DNA of 54,618 nt, taken from assembly GCA_030038415.1 (NCBI GenBank), contig JASHOX010000290.1:1-54618 (forward strand). The letters are read 5' to 3'. Under the pieces are notes generated by a model that saw only the letters and a program-made list of their open reading frames with translations, had not been told where the DNA came from and ran no database searches. The position numbers and the translations under genes are program-made. Below are positions 43,003 to 50,616 of this stretch, one piece after another; the first letter of the stretch is position 1; each line of letters begins with the position of its first letter. This DNA is from Xanthobacteraceae bacterium. GTDB taxonomy: Bacteria > Pseudomonadota > Alphaproteobacteria > Rhizobiales > Xanthobacteraceae.

Positions 43003-43530
43003 TTACCGTTCGATCCGATCGAGATTCGCCGTCATCCGCGTAATGACGCGGCGGAACGCTGCGAGGTCGCGTGCGGCGATCCCCTGTTCGGCATCCTCGG
43101 TAATGCTCCGCGCCACGGCAAGCAATTCGCTGCGCAGACGCCGCGCCTTCGCCGTGAGGAAGACGCGCATCTTGCGGCGGTCGTCATCGCCGCGCACGCG
43201 GCGGATGAGGCCGGATCGCTCCATGCTGCGCAGCGCGATGACTGTGGTGGGTTCCATCATGCCGACGCGAACCGACAGTTCCCGTTGCGACAGCCCATCG
43301 GCGTTCCACAGCACGCGCAGAAAATACCACTGGCCCCGCGCCACGCCGTAGGGTGCGATGCGCCGTTCCAGCAACCGCTGGAACGCACGATGCGCATCGC
43401 GCACCAGATAACCGGACGACAGGCGCGGCGGAAACTCGACCTCGCGGCGCGAAGCCGTAGCTTCGTGCGAAGCTTTGGCTTTCGGATCTTTGCGGGCCGG
43501 CATCGGCGTTGACAGGTCCAGGCTAACCAT
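43003..43530 (-). CDS. MarR-family transcriptional regulator
   Basis: A 175-aa winged-helix protein. The recognition region is LSQRELSVRVGMMEPTTVIAL and the wing is RVRGDDDRRKMRVFLT, both characteristic of MarR. Flanking helices form the dimer interface. The Lys/Arg-rich N-terminal 30 residues are an extension. Start candidates are the ATGs at 43530 and 43503. It is divergent from the UbiD-family gene across only about 27 bases, where an imperfect palindrome lies. Control of that decarboxylase, probably derepressed by an aromatic acid ligand, is the obvious hypothesis. Confidence 0.92.
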   Translation of the reverse strand: MVSLDLSTPMPARKDPKAKASHEATASRREVEFPPRLSSGYLVRDAHRAFQRLLERRIAPYGVARGQWYFLRVLWNADGLSQRELSVRVGMMEPTTVIALRSMERSGLIRRVRGDDDRRKMRVFLTAKARRLRSELLAVARSITEDAEQGIAARDLAAFRRVITRMTANLDRIER

Positions 43531-43557
43531 GCAGATAATTACTTAGAAATCTATGCA
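43530..43557. promoter_or_regulatory. Imperfect palindrome between marR and ubiD-like genes, candidate MarR operator
   Basis: Arms TGCAGATAATT (43530-43540) and AAATCTATGCA (43547-43557) match at 8 of 11 positions with a six-base spacer. The element covers the whole divergent spacer and touches both start codons, so a bound dimer would block both genes. Confidence 0.45.
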
Positions 43558-45171
43558 ATGGGAACGCCGTCAATGCAACAGCCAGCGCGCAAGGAAGATC
43601 GCCGCAAGGAACATCGCGCCGCCGCAACGCCGAACCAGGCCTTCGATCTGCGCTCCACGCTGGAATGGCTGCGCGCGTCGGGCGAATTGATCGAGACCGA
43701 CAAAGAGGTCGATCCGGACCTCCAGGTCACCGGCCTGCAAAAGCACATGGACGGCGGCTGCCCGGTGCTGTTCAACAACGTCAAGGGCAAGCCGAACCAT
43801 CGCGTCATCACCAATCTGTTCGGCGACATGGCGATCATCAACCGCATGTTCGGCTGGAAGGACGATGCCGAGCGCGTACGCAAGCTGGCGCATGCGCTGT
43901 CGCATCCAATCAAGCCTATTGAGATCGCGCAGAGCGAAGCGCCGTGCCAGGAATTCGTCGTCGAGAAGCCGGACGACGTCAATAAATGGATGGTGCCGAT
44001 CCGCCACACCACCTACGAATCCGAGCTCACCGTCGGCTCCGGCATCCGCTGCGTCACCGGCCCGCAATTCGATGGCGGCTCCGACCTCGGCTACAACCGC
44101 ATGAATTTCCGCTGGGGCAATGTCGGCACGTTCCAGATCTCGCCCGGCTCGCATATGTGGCAGGTGGTCAACAAATATTACAAGGAAGATCAGCCGGTGC
44201 CGATCACCATGTGCTTCGGCGTGCCGCCGGCCTGCACGTTGCTCGCCGGCGCCGGTTTCGATTACGCCATCCTGCCGATGGGCTGCGACGAGATCGGCAT
44301 CGCGTCCGCGGTGCAGGGGGCGCCAATCCGTCTGGTCAAGGCGCGCACCGTCGACGCCATGGCGCTCGCCGATTGCGAACTGGTGCTCGAAGGCTACGTC
44401 AACCCGCGCGACCGCCGCTACGAGACCAAGGAATCGGAAGATGCCGGCGTGCAGGGCCGCCATCATTTCCATCCGGAATGGGCCGGCTATATGGGCAAGG
44501 CCTATAAGGCGCCGACCTTCCACGTCACCGGCATCACCATGCGCAAGCCGGAGACGAAGCCGATCATCTTCGCGCTCGGCGTGCACATGCTCGACGACCA
44601 CAATATCGACACCACGGTGCGCGAGGCGGCGATCTACGAGCTGTGCAACCGGCTGCAGCCGGGCATCGTGCAGAACGTGGTGATCCCGTACTGCATGACC
44701 GACTGGGGCGGCTGCGTCATCCAGGTCAAGAAGCGCAATCAGATCGACGAAGGTTGGCAGCGCAATTTCCTGGCCGCCGCCTTGTCGTGCTCGCAGGGCA
44801 TGCGGCTTGCCATCGCGGTCAGCGAAGACGTCGATCCCTATTCGATGGACGATGTGATGTGGTGTCTGACCACCCGCGTCAATCCGCAGACCGACATCCT
44901 CAATCCGATCCCGGGCGGCCGCGGCCAGACCTTCATGCCGTCGGAGCGCATGACCGCGGGCGGCCAGCAATGGACGGCGTCGAACACCCGCTTCGAAGGC
45001 GGCATGGGCATCGATGCCACCGTTCCCTTCGGCTACGAGAGCGACTTCCTGCGCCCGGTCTATCCGGTCGACAAGGTCAAGCCGGAGGATTGGTTCTCCA
45101 AGGAGGACATCGCCAACGCCAAAAAGCGCATGCACGGCTGGGTGCATTCGCTGGCAAAGTCGGGGCGGTAG
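43558..45171 (+). CDS. UbiD-family (prenylated-FMN-dependent) decarboxylase
   Basis: A 537-aa UbiD-fold protein. It has the N-terminal FDLRSTLEWLRASGELIETDKEV pattern, then VGSGIRCVTGP and LGYNRMNFRWGNVGTF in the prFMN region, and GYVNPRDRRYE further on. It is longer than E. coli UbiD (about 497 aa) and closer to aromatic-acid decarboxylases/carboxylases of that family. It would remove or add CO2 on an aryl or alpha,beta-unsaturated acid. No UbiX-type prenyltransferase is in the window. ATGs at 43558 and 43573 are both possible. The adjacent MarR gene suggests inducible catabolic use rather than ubiquinone synthesis. Confidence 0.9.
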   Translation: MGTPSMQQPARKEDRRKEHRAAATPNQAFDLRSTLEWLRASGELIETDKEVDPDLQVTGLQKHMDGGCPVLFNNVKGKPNHRVITNLFGDMAIINRMFGWKDDAERVRKLAHALSHPIKPIEIAQSEAPCQEFVVEKPDDVNKWMVPIRHTTYESELTVGSGIRCVTGPQFDGGSDLGYNRMNFRWGNVGTFQISPGSHMWQVVNKYYKEDQPVPITMCFGVPPACTLLAGAGFDYAILPMGCDEIGIASAVQGAPIRLVKARTVDAMALADCELVLEGYVNPRDRRYETKESEDAGVQGRHHFHPEWAGYMGKAYKAPTFHVTGITMRKPETKPIIFALGVHMLDDHNIDTTVREAAIYELCNRLQPGIVQNVVIPYCMTDWGGCVIQVKKRNQIDEGWQRNFLAAALSCSQGMRLAIAVSEDVDPYSMDDVMWCLTTRVNPQTDILNPIPGGRGQTFMPSERMTAGGQQWTASNTRFEGGMGIDATVPFGYESDFLRPVYPVDKVKPEDWFSKEDIANAKKRMHGWVHSLAKSGR

Positions 45172-45503
45172 CAAAAAAGCAAATCGTCCTCGCGGCACGT
45201 TTTGCGTGCGAGCGATACGCCAGTTCCTGACTTCCCAGCACGATCCAAAAAATCCGTTCCCGCTCGACCCGGGGACCGCCTTCCGTTTCATGCTGCCAAA
45301 ATAAGCGAGGGAGGCGGAACGCCGACAAACCAAGGTTGCAAGGCACGCCTGTCGGCGTCCCGCCGCGGCTTGCGCCGCAGCCTGCTTCGCTTCAGGAGCG
45401 TGTCGAGAAGCGTCCCTCCGCAAGCTGAGGCCTATGTAACCATTGTAGAGACGATGTCAAGATGCTCGTCTCAAGACGAGAGACGGTCGCGAACACCCGC
45501 CCT
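45172..45503. other. 332-base intergenic region with a 15-bp-arm hairpin
   Basis: No gene is supportable between the UbiD-family stop and the convergent ligase stop. The region holds an inverted repeat with arms 45313-45327 (GGCGGAACGCCGACA) and 45350-45364, matching at 14 of 15 positions, separated by 22 bases. After it the sequence is GC-rich, then less so around 45430-45480. The stretch near 45505-45525 (CACCCCGACCCTCTGCC) resembles a common rhizobial intergenic repeat and extends into the ligase 3' end. Confidence 0.5.
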
Positions 45504-47060
45504 TCACCCCGACCCTCTGCCCACAGGCGCGGAGAGCGACTCGTTTTTCCACCGCTCCGCCAGCGCTTTGCGATCAAGCTTGCCGCGCTCGGTCTTCGGC
45601 AGTGACGAGGCGCAGAGCACGATCCGCTTCGGCGCCTTGAACGCCGGCAGTGCGCCGGCGCAATAGCGCAACAGCGCCTCGGCATCGACGCCGGGCCGCG
45701 CCACGACGTAGCTCATGACTTCTTCGCCGTAAATCGCGTCCGGTACGCCGATGGTTGCCGCCTCGATCACGTCGGCGTGCTGCATCAAAAACGAATCGAT
45801 CTCGACCGGCGAAATCTTGGCGCCGCCGCGGATGATCAGCTCCTTCTCGCGGCCGCTCAGCGTCAAAAAACCTTCGGCGTCGAGCGAGCCGAGATCGCCG
45901 GTACGAAAGCGGCCGCGGCCGTGCACCTTCACCTCGCCGTCGTCGCCGAGATAGCGATAAGGATGATCGCCAAGGCCGCCGAGCTCGACATAGCCGATTT
46001 CGCCCGCCGGCAAGCGGCTGCCTTCGGCATCGACGATGGCGAGATCGTGATAGGCAAACGGCCGCCCGACGGTGCCGAGCCGGCGCCGTTCGCCGGGAAT
46101 GGCGGCAATCCAGCTCACTTCGCTGGCACCACAGCCCTGCGCCACCGGGATGCCGAATTTTTGCTCGAACCGCTTCCATTCCTCCAACATCAGCGGCGCC
46201 GAACTCGAGGTCATGAAGCGCAGCTTCGGCACATCGCCACGATACGCTGTCTGCTCGCTGTTGAGCAGGATATTGATCGTGGTCGGATTACCGGTGGAGA
46301 TAGTGACGTTGTGATCGCGCAACTGCTGGAAAAACCGGCTGGCCGAGAATCTTTCCGACAGCACCAGCGTGGCGCCGCGGTTGACGACGGTGAGCGCCCC
46401 GAGCGTCTGCGCCGAGTTCCAGCTGAAGGGCCGGAAATCATAAAGCCGGTCGTCGGCGGTGATGCCGAAGCCCTCGGCGAGCGGATCGATGTTCAACAGA
46501 TATTCGCGGAAATTGAGAATGACACCCTTGGGCGTGGCGCTGGTGCCCGAGGTGAACAGGATGATGGCGTCGTCTTGCGGCTGCGCCATGCCTTGCGCCT
46601 CGCTCGGCGGCAGACGCGCCAGCTCGTCGAACAGCGTGCCGCTCTCCAGCCGATCCCAGCGTCCAAGGCGCAGGCGCGGCACCGCGGTCGCGGCCAAAAG
46701 ATCGTCGAGCTGCAGACCATCCTGAAACAGAATGAGCTGCGGCTTGAGCCGATCGAAAATATTGCCGAGCTGATTGCGGTTCATCTCGATGTGCACGGTG
46801 CACACGGTGGCGCCGGCCGCCATCACGCCGAAATAGCACAGCAAGTGTTCGATCGAATTATTGGCAAGGAGTGCGACCCGGTCGTTGCGGCTAAGACCGC
46901 GCGCACGCAGGAAACCGGCGAAGCGGCCGATCGTGTCGCGCAATTGCCCATAAGTGACGCTGCGACCATCCTCGGCCGACTCGACCCAGGTCTTGTCCGG
47001 ATCGCGGCGCGCAGCCCGCGCGATCCAGTCTCGCAACAGTTCAGGCCCGGCAGTCGGCAT
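45504..47060 (-). CDS. AMP-dependent acid-CoA ligase (ANL superfamily)
   Basis: A 518-aa adenylate-forming enzyme. It has ILFTSGTSATPKGVILN as P-loop, GCGASEVSW in place of the usual YGxTE, FRTGDLGSLDAEGFL and the C-terminal GKLDRKAL catalytic-Lys region. The slightly unusual P-loop (TSATPKG rather than TTGxPKG) and the A5 motif lacking Thr-Glu separate it from the 37944 enzyme. It probably activates an organic or aromatic acid to its CoA ester. The ATG at 47060 has GGAAGGG upstream. It is divergent from the second Rieske oxygenase by 152 bases, which suggests the two act on related substrates. Confidence 0.9.
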   Translation of the reverse strand: MPTAGPELLRDWIARAARRDPDKTWVESAEDGRSVTYGQLRDTIGRFAGFLRARGLSRNDRVALLANNSIEHLLCYFGVMAAGATVCTVHIEMNRNQLGNIFDRLKPQLILFQDGLQLDDLLAATAVPRLRLGRWDRLESGTLFDELARLPPSEAQGMAQPQDDAIILFTSGTSATPKGVILNFREYLLNIDPLAEGFGITADDRLYDFRPFSWNSAQTLGALTVVNRGATLVLSERFSASRFFQQLRDHNVTISTGNPTTINILLNSEQTAYRGDVPKLRFMTSSSAPLMLEEWKRFEQKFGIPVAQGCGASEVSWIAAIPGERRRLGTVGRPFAYHDLAIVDAEGSRLPAGEIGYVELGGLGDHPYRYLGDDGEVKVHGRGRFRTGDLGSLDAEGFLTLSGREKELIIRGGAKISPVEIDSFLMQHADVIEAATIGVPDAIYGEEVMSYVVARPGVDAEALLRYCAGALPAFKAPKRIVLCASSLPKTERGKLDRKALAERWKNESLSAPVGRGSG

Positions 47061-47212
47061 TGCGGCATGCCCTTCCGAAATTCCTTAGCATTATAAGCAA
47101 TCCCGGAGGAATGAAAATCGCCGCGCCGTGCCGATCTGCCGGAATGGCGGATTGAGGTCGGCGCGGCGTACGCCTAGAGTGCGCGCCGAGAAAGCGCCGC
47201 AGGGAGGATGCC

Positions 47213-48262
47213 ATGTTTCTGCGGAATTACTGGTATGTCGCCGCCTTGGATGAAGAGGTCCGCGATCGGCCGCTCGGCCGCACCATCCTCGGCGAGCCGG
47301 TGGTTCTGTTCCGCACCGCCGATGGTGCGCTGCACGCCTTCGAAGACCGCTGCCCACATCGCCGCCTGCCGCTGTCGATGGGAAAGATCGTCGACGACGT
47401 GCTGCAATGCCACTATCACGGCCTGCGCTTCGCCGGCTCCGGCTTATGCGTGCGCGTGCCCGGGCAGGACCATATCCCGCAAAATGCCCGGGTGCGCACT
47501 TACCCCGTTGTCGCGCGCTATCGTTGGATTTGGATCTGGATGGGCGATCCGGCTTTGGCCGATCCGGCGCAGATTTGCGATTTCCATTGGTTGTCGGACC
47601 CGGATTGGGGCGCCAAGCCGTCCTACCTTCACGTCGAGGCCAACTGGCAATTGATCGTCGACAATCTGCTCGACCTCACCCATCTTGCTTTCGTCCATGA
47701 GACCACGATCGGCAATATGGCGCTGGTCGAGCACGCCGCGGTCAAGGTGCAGCGCGCGCCGAACAACGTCCTGGTCACGCGCTGGATCGTCGATCAGCCG
47801 GCGCCGCCGACTTTCGTCAAGGTCGGCAAATTCACCGGCAATGTCGACCGCTGGCAGATCATCGACTATACGCCGCCGGCCTTTCTGCGGCTCGACGTCG
47901 GCGCCTGTCCGACCGGCACCGGCGCGCCGGAGGGCCGCCGCGTCGGCGGCATCGGCATGCGCAACCTCAACGCCATCACGCCGGAGACCGAAACCACGTC
48001 GCATTATTTCTGGGGGCAGGCGCATGATTTCGAGCCGCACAATGCCGCGATGACGGAACGCGTCTTCGAGCAGATCAAGACGGCCTTCCTCGAAGACGTG
48101 GCGGTGTTTACGGCGCAGCAGCGCATGATCAGTCTTAAGCCCGACGCACCGCAGGTCGACATCAATGCTGACGCCGGCGGCATCCAGGCGCGGCGCATCG
48201 TCGATCGGCTTTATCGCGAGGAGCAGGCGGCCGCCGCGGCGCACGCGACCGCGGCCGAGTAG
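47213..48262 (+). CDS. Rieske [2Fe-2S] oxygenase (VanA-like)
   Basis: The 349-aa oxygenase component has Rieske ligands Cys47-x-His49 and Cys66-x2-His69 (CPHR and CHYHG). The mononuclear iron motif is DNLLDLTHLAFVH at about residues 150-162. It begins MFLRNYWYVAAL, typical of the vanillate demethylase oxygenase group. The ATG at 47213 follows a strong GGGAGGA. As with the Rieske gene at 404, no reductase or ferredoxin partner adjoins it. The two share layout but are clearly different proteins, so different substrates are likely. Confidence 0.9.
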   Translation: MFLRNYWYVAALDEEVRDRPLGRTILGEPVVLFRTADGALHAFEDRCPHRRLPLSMGKIVDDVLQCHYHGLRFAGSGLCVRVPGQDHIPQNARVRTYPVVARYRWIWIWMGDPALADPAQICDFHWLSDPDWGAKPSYLHVEANWQLIVDNLLDLTHLAFVHETTIGNMALVEHAAVKVQRAPNNVLVTRWIVDQPAPPTFVKVGKFTGNVDRWQIIDYTPPAFLRLDVGACPTGTGAPEGRRVGGIGMRNLNAITPETETTSHYFWGQAHDFEPHNAAMTERVFEQIKTAFLEDVAVFTAQQRMISLKPDAPQVDINADAGGIQARRIVDRLYREEQAAAAAHATAAE

Positions 48263-48263
48263 G

Positions 48264-48308
48264 GCATGGTCCCGAAGGACGGTCGCCGGTTTTCGGATGA
48301 GATCATGT
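48264..48308. repeat. Short palindromic repeat GCATGGTCCCGAAGG type, copy 3
   Basis: The most diverged of three related elements. The arms GCATGGTC/GATCATGT and inner CCGAAGGA/TTTTCGGA are still recognisable. It starts immediately after the Rieske stop codon. Confidence 0.6.
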
Positions 48309-48330
48309 CCAAACAAATAATGCGGACACA

Positions 48331-48537
48331 ATGGCGGTCAATTTTCGGGTTGAGCTGATCTGGAAGGAAAGCGGCGACAAGGAAGCAGCGTCGATCTTTC
48401 TCACCTCCGACGGCCGCGTCATCTTGCAGGGCCGCGGTGTTTCGGCCGAGGAACGGGACAAGCTCGCTTTGCCGCGCGATGCCGAGCTGATCAGCGTCGA
48501 CCGCAATTTGATCCGCGCCATCAAGGACATGTTGTGA
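48331..48537 (+). CDS. Small protein of 68 aa, coupled to the DUF5996 gene
   Basis: A 68-residue, acidic-basic mixed, soluble protein (MAVNFRVELIWKESGDKEAA, with FLTSDGRVILQGRG and a C-terminal LIRAIKDML). I do not recognise a family. Its stop overlaps the next start (GTGA), which is strong evidence that it is a real, translated gene in the same operon. There is no membrane segment or cysteine. Function unknown. Confidence 0.7.
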   Translation: MAVNFRVELIWKESGDKEAASIFLTSDGRVILQGRGVSAEERDKLALPRDAELISVDRNLIRAIKDML

Positions 48538-49460
48538 ACAGCGCCAATTCGCAGTGGCCGGACCTGCCGTTCGCGGCGTGGAGCGACACCTGCGACACCC
48601 TGCAACTCTGGACCCAAATCGCCGGCAAGGTCCGCATCGCGCGCACTCCGCTCGTCAATCATTGGTGGAACGCGACCTTCCTGGTCACGGCGCGCGGGCT
48701 TGCCGCGCCGGCGATGCCCTACGGCGGCGGCACGTTCGATATTGTGTTCGATTTCGCCGATCATCGGCTGGAGGTGAAAACCAGCGACGGCCGCGCCGAT
48801 AGCCTCGCGTTGCGGCCGATGGCGGTCGCCGATTTCTACGCCGAATTCATGGAGCGGCTGCGCCGGCTCGGCATCGAGGTGCCGATCCGGACCATGCCAT
48901 GCGAAATCGAGAACGCCGTGCCGTTCGACCGCGATCGCACACATGCGCAATACAACCCGGTCTATGCGCATAAGTTTTTGCGGGCGCTGCTGCAGGCCAA
49001 TCGCGTGATGAACGAATTCCGCGGCCGCTTCATCGGCAAGGCAAGCCCGGTGCATTTTTTCTGGGGCAGTTTCGATCTCGCGGTGACGCGGTTTTCCGGA
49101 CGCACCGCGCCGCCGCCCAAGGGCCACACGCCGTGCGTCGCCGACTGGATCATGGCGGAAGCCTATTCGCACGAATGTTCAAGCTGCGGCTTCTGGCCCG
49201 GCAATGGCGGCTTCGGCTACGCGGCGTTTTACGTCTATGCCTATCCGGAGCCGGCCGGCTACGGCGACACGCTCCTTCATACCGCCGAAGCGTCCTACAA
49301 CAAGGAACTCGGGCAATTCATTCTGCCTTACGACGCGGTTCGCCAGGCGCCGGATCCGGATGCGCTGCTGCTTGGTTTTTTGCAGGAGACCTACGAAGCC
49401 GCCGCCGACCTGGCGAAATGGGATCGCAACGCGCTGGAGCGAGCCGTCACCCGCCCGTAA
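48534..49460 (+). CDS. DUF5996 family protein
   Basis: The 308-aa protein begins with a GTG that overlaps the preceding stop. It opens with WPDLPFAAWSDTCDTLQLWTQI and contains FWGSFDLAVTRFSGR and HECSSCGFWPGNGG, all features I associate with DUF5996, a family of unknown function widespread in bacteria. The His/Cys cluster in HECSSCGFWPG could bind metal, but this is inference. The 3' end overlaps the convergent methyltransferase gene by 14 bases. Confidence 0.85.
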   Translation: MNSANSQWPDLPFAAWSDTCDTLQLWTQIAGKVRIARTPLVNHWWNATFLVTARGLAAPAMPYGGGTFDIVFDFADHRLEVKTSDGRADSLALRPMAVADFYAEFMERLRRLGIEVPIRTMPCEIENAVPFDRDRTHAQYNPVYAHKFLRALLQANRVMNEFRGRFIGKASPVHFFWGSFDLAVTRFSGRTAPPPKGHTPCVADWIMAEAYSHECSSCGFWPGNGGFGYAAFYVYAYPEPAGYGDTLLHTAEASYNKELGQFILPYDAVRQAPDPDALLLGFLQETYEAAADLAKWDRNALERAVTRP

Positions 49461-50472
49461 GCTCGCGCCGCACCATCGCCGCGCCATCGGCCATCGCCCG
49501 CATCTTGCCGAAGGCGACGACACGCGGCAGGTATTTCATGCCGCAATCCGGCGCCACGACGAGCCGCTCGGCCGGAACTTGCGCCAACGCCGCGCGGATA
49601 CGGTCGGCGACGATCTGCGGCGTCTCGATCGTCACGTCGGCCAGATCGATGACGCCGAGGATGATGGTCTTCGACGGCAGTTCTTTCAGGACCTTGAGAT
49701 CGAGCTTGGGTTGCGCGGCCTCGATCGAAATCTGCTGCGCCTTACAACCGTCCAGCTCCGGCAGAAACGAATAGCCGGGTGGCTTGTCGTGCACCACGGC
49801 GGCATAGCCGAAGCAAAGATGCACCGCGACCGTGCCGGTGACGCCGTCGAGCGCGCGGTCGAGCGCCTTGAGCCCGTATTGCCGGGCTTTGTCGGGATGC
49901 TGCTGCATCCACGGCTCGTCGATCTGCACCACGTCGGCGCCGGCGGCGAACAAATCCTTGATTTCGGCGTTGACCGCCGCGGCATAAGCCAGCGCCACCG
50001 CTTCCTCGTCCTTGTAGTAATCGTCCTGCGCCTGCTTGCCCATGGTGAACGGTCCCGGCAGCGTCGCCTTGACGGCGCGGCCGGTATTGGCACGCAGAAA
50101 TTTTAGATCGCGCAGCTCGATCGGGCGGCTGCGCCGGATCGGGCCGACGACGCGCGGCACCGGAATCGGCCGTCCGTTGCGATTGATGACCGTGCCCGGA
50201 TTGTCGATATCGATGCCGTTGAGCGCGGTGGCGAAACGGTTGGAATAGCTTTCGCGCCGTTGCTCGCCATCGGTGACGATATCGAGGCCGGCGCGCTCCT
50301 GATCGCGAATGGCGAGCACGGTGGCGTCATCCTGCGCCACTTCGAGCTTGTCCGGCGGAACGAGCCAGAGCTCGTCAACGCGCACCCGCGGCACCTGCTT
50401 CGACAGCTTGACGCGGTCGATCAGCCATTCCGGCTGCGGATAGGAACCAACGAGCGAGGTGGGAAGCAGCAT
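49447..50472 (-). CDS. Core-MetE-like cobalamin-independent methyltransferase, second copy type
   Basis: The 341-aa protein belongs to the C-terminal MetE domain group. It begins MLLPTSLVGSYPQPEWLIDR. Candidate zinc ligands are His-x-Cys in AVHLCFGY and Cys in APDCGMKYL. It lacks the N-terminal MetE half. It is clearly a different subfamily from the protein at 4886-6061 (shorter, different N-terminus). The ATG at 50472 gives the usual start; one at 50523 adds 17 residues without homology. No cobalamin or folate gene is nearby. Methyl donor and acceptor unknown. Confidence 0.85.
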   Translation of the reverse strand: MLLPTSLVGSYPQPEWLIDRVKLSKQVPRVRVDELWLVPPDKLEVAQDDATVLAIRDQERAGLDIVTDGEQRRESYSNRFATALNGIDIDNPGTVINRNGRPIPVPRVVGPIRRSRPIELRDLKFLRANTGRAVKATLPGPFTMGKQAQDDYYKDEEAVALAYAAAVNAEIKDLFAAGADVVQIDEPWMQQHPDKARQYGLKALDRALDGVTGTVAVHLCFGYAAVVHDKPPGYSFLPELDGCKAQQISIEAAQPKLDLKVLKELPSKTIILGVIDLADVTIETPQIVADRIRAALAQVPAERLVVAPDCGMKYLPRVVAFGKMRAMADGAAMVRRELTGG

Positions 50473-50553
50473 CGCGAATTGATAACATATGCCGGACGCG
50501 AAGCGGCGTGAAAAACGCTGCATCGCTGATCCGGGTTTGTTTCATGCCATGAC

Positions 50554-50604
50554 CATCCCGGGCATCGCGCCACTTTCGTGGCGCGCCGTGCCTGGGATGT
50601 TTTT
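50554..50604 (+). repeat. Large GC hairpin followed by a T run (repeat element or terminator)
   Basis: CATCCC (50554-50559) opens a long imperfect stem in which CGCGCCAC and GTGGCGCG pair across a TTTC loop and GGGATG closes at 50594-50599, then TTTTT. The T run is on the plus strand although both flanking genes are on the minus strand. It therefore may be a dispersed element or a block to antisense transcription rather than the terminator of a gene seen here. Confidence 0.55.
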
Positions 50605-50616
50605 GCGTGCAATCGG

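Noticed and set aside
43570-45423. 617-codon open frame on the minus strand opposite the UbiD-family gene
   Set aside because: Its product is low-complexity, His/Arg/Asp-rich and unlike any family, while the plus strand encodes a full UbiD-fold protein. Long antisense frames are expected in GC-rich DNA.
45777-47096. 439-codon open frame on the plus strand opposite the acid-CoA ligase
   Set aside because: Shadow frame; the minus strand carries all ligase motifs and a ribosome site.
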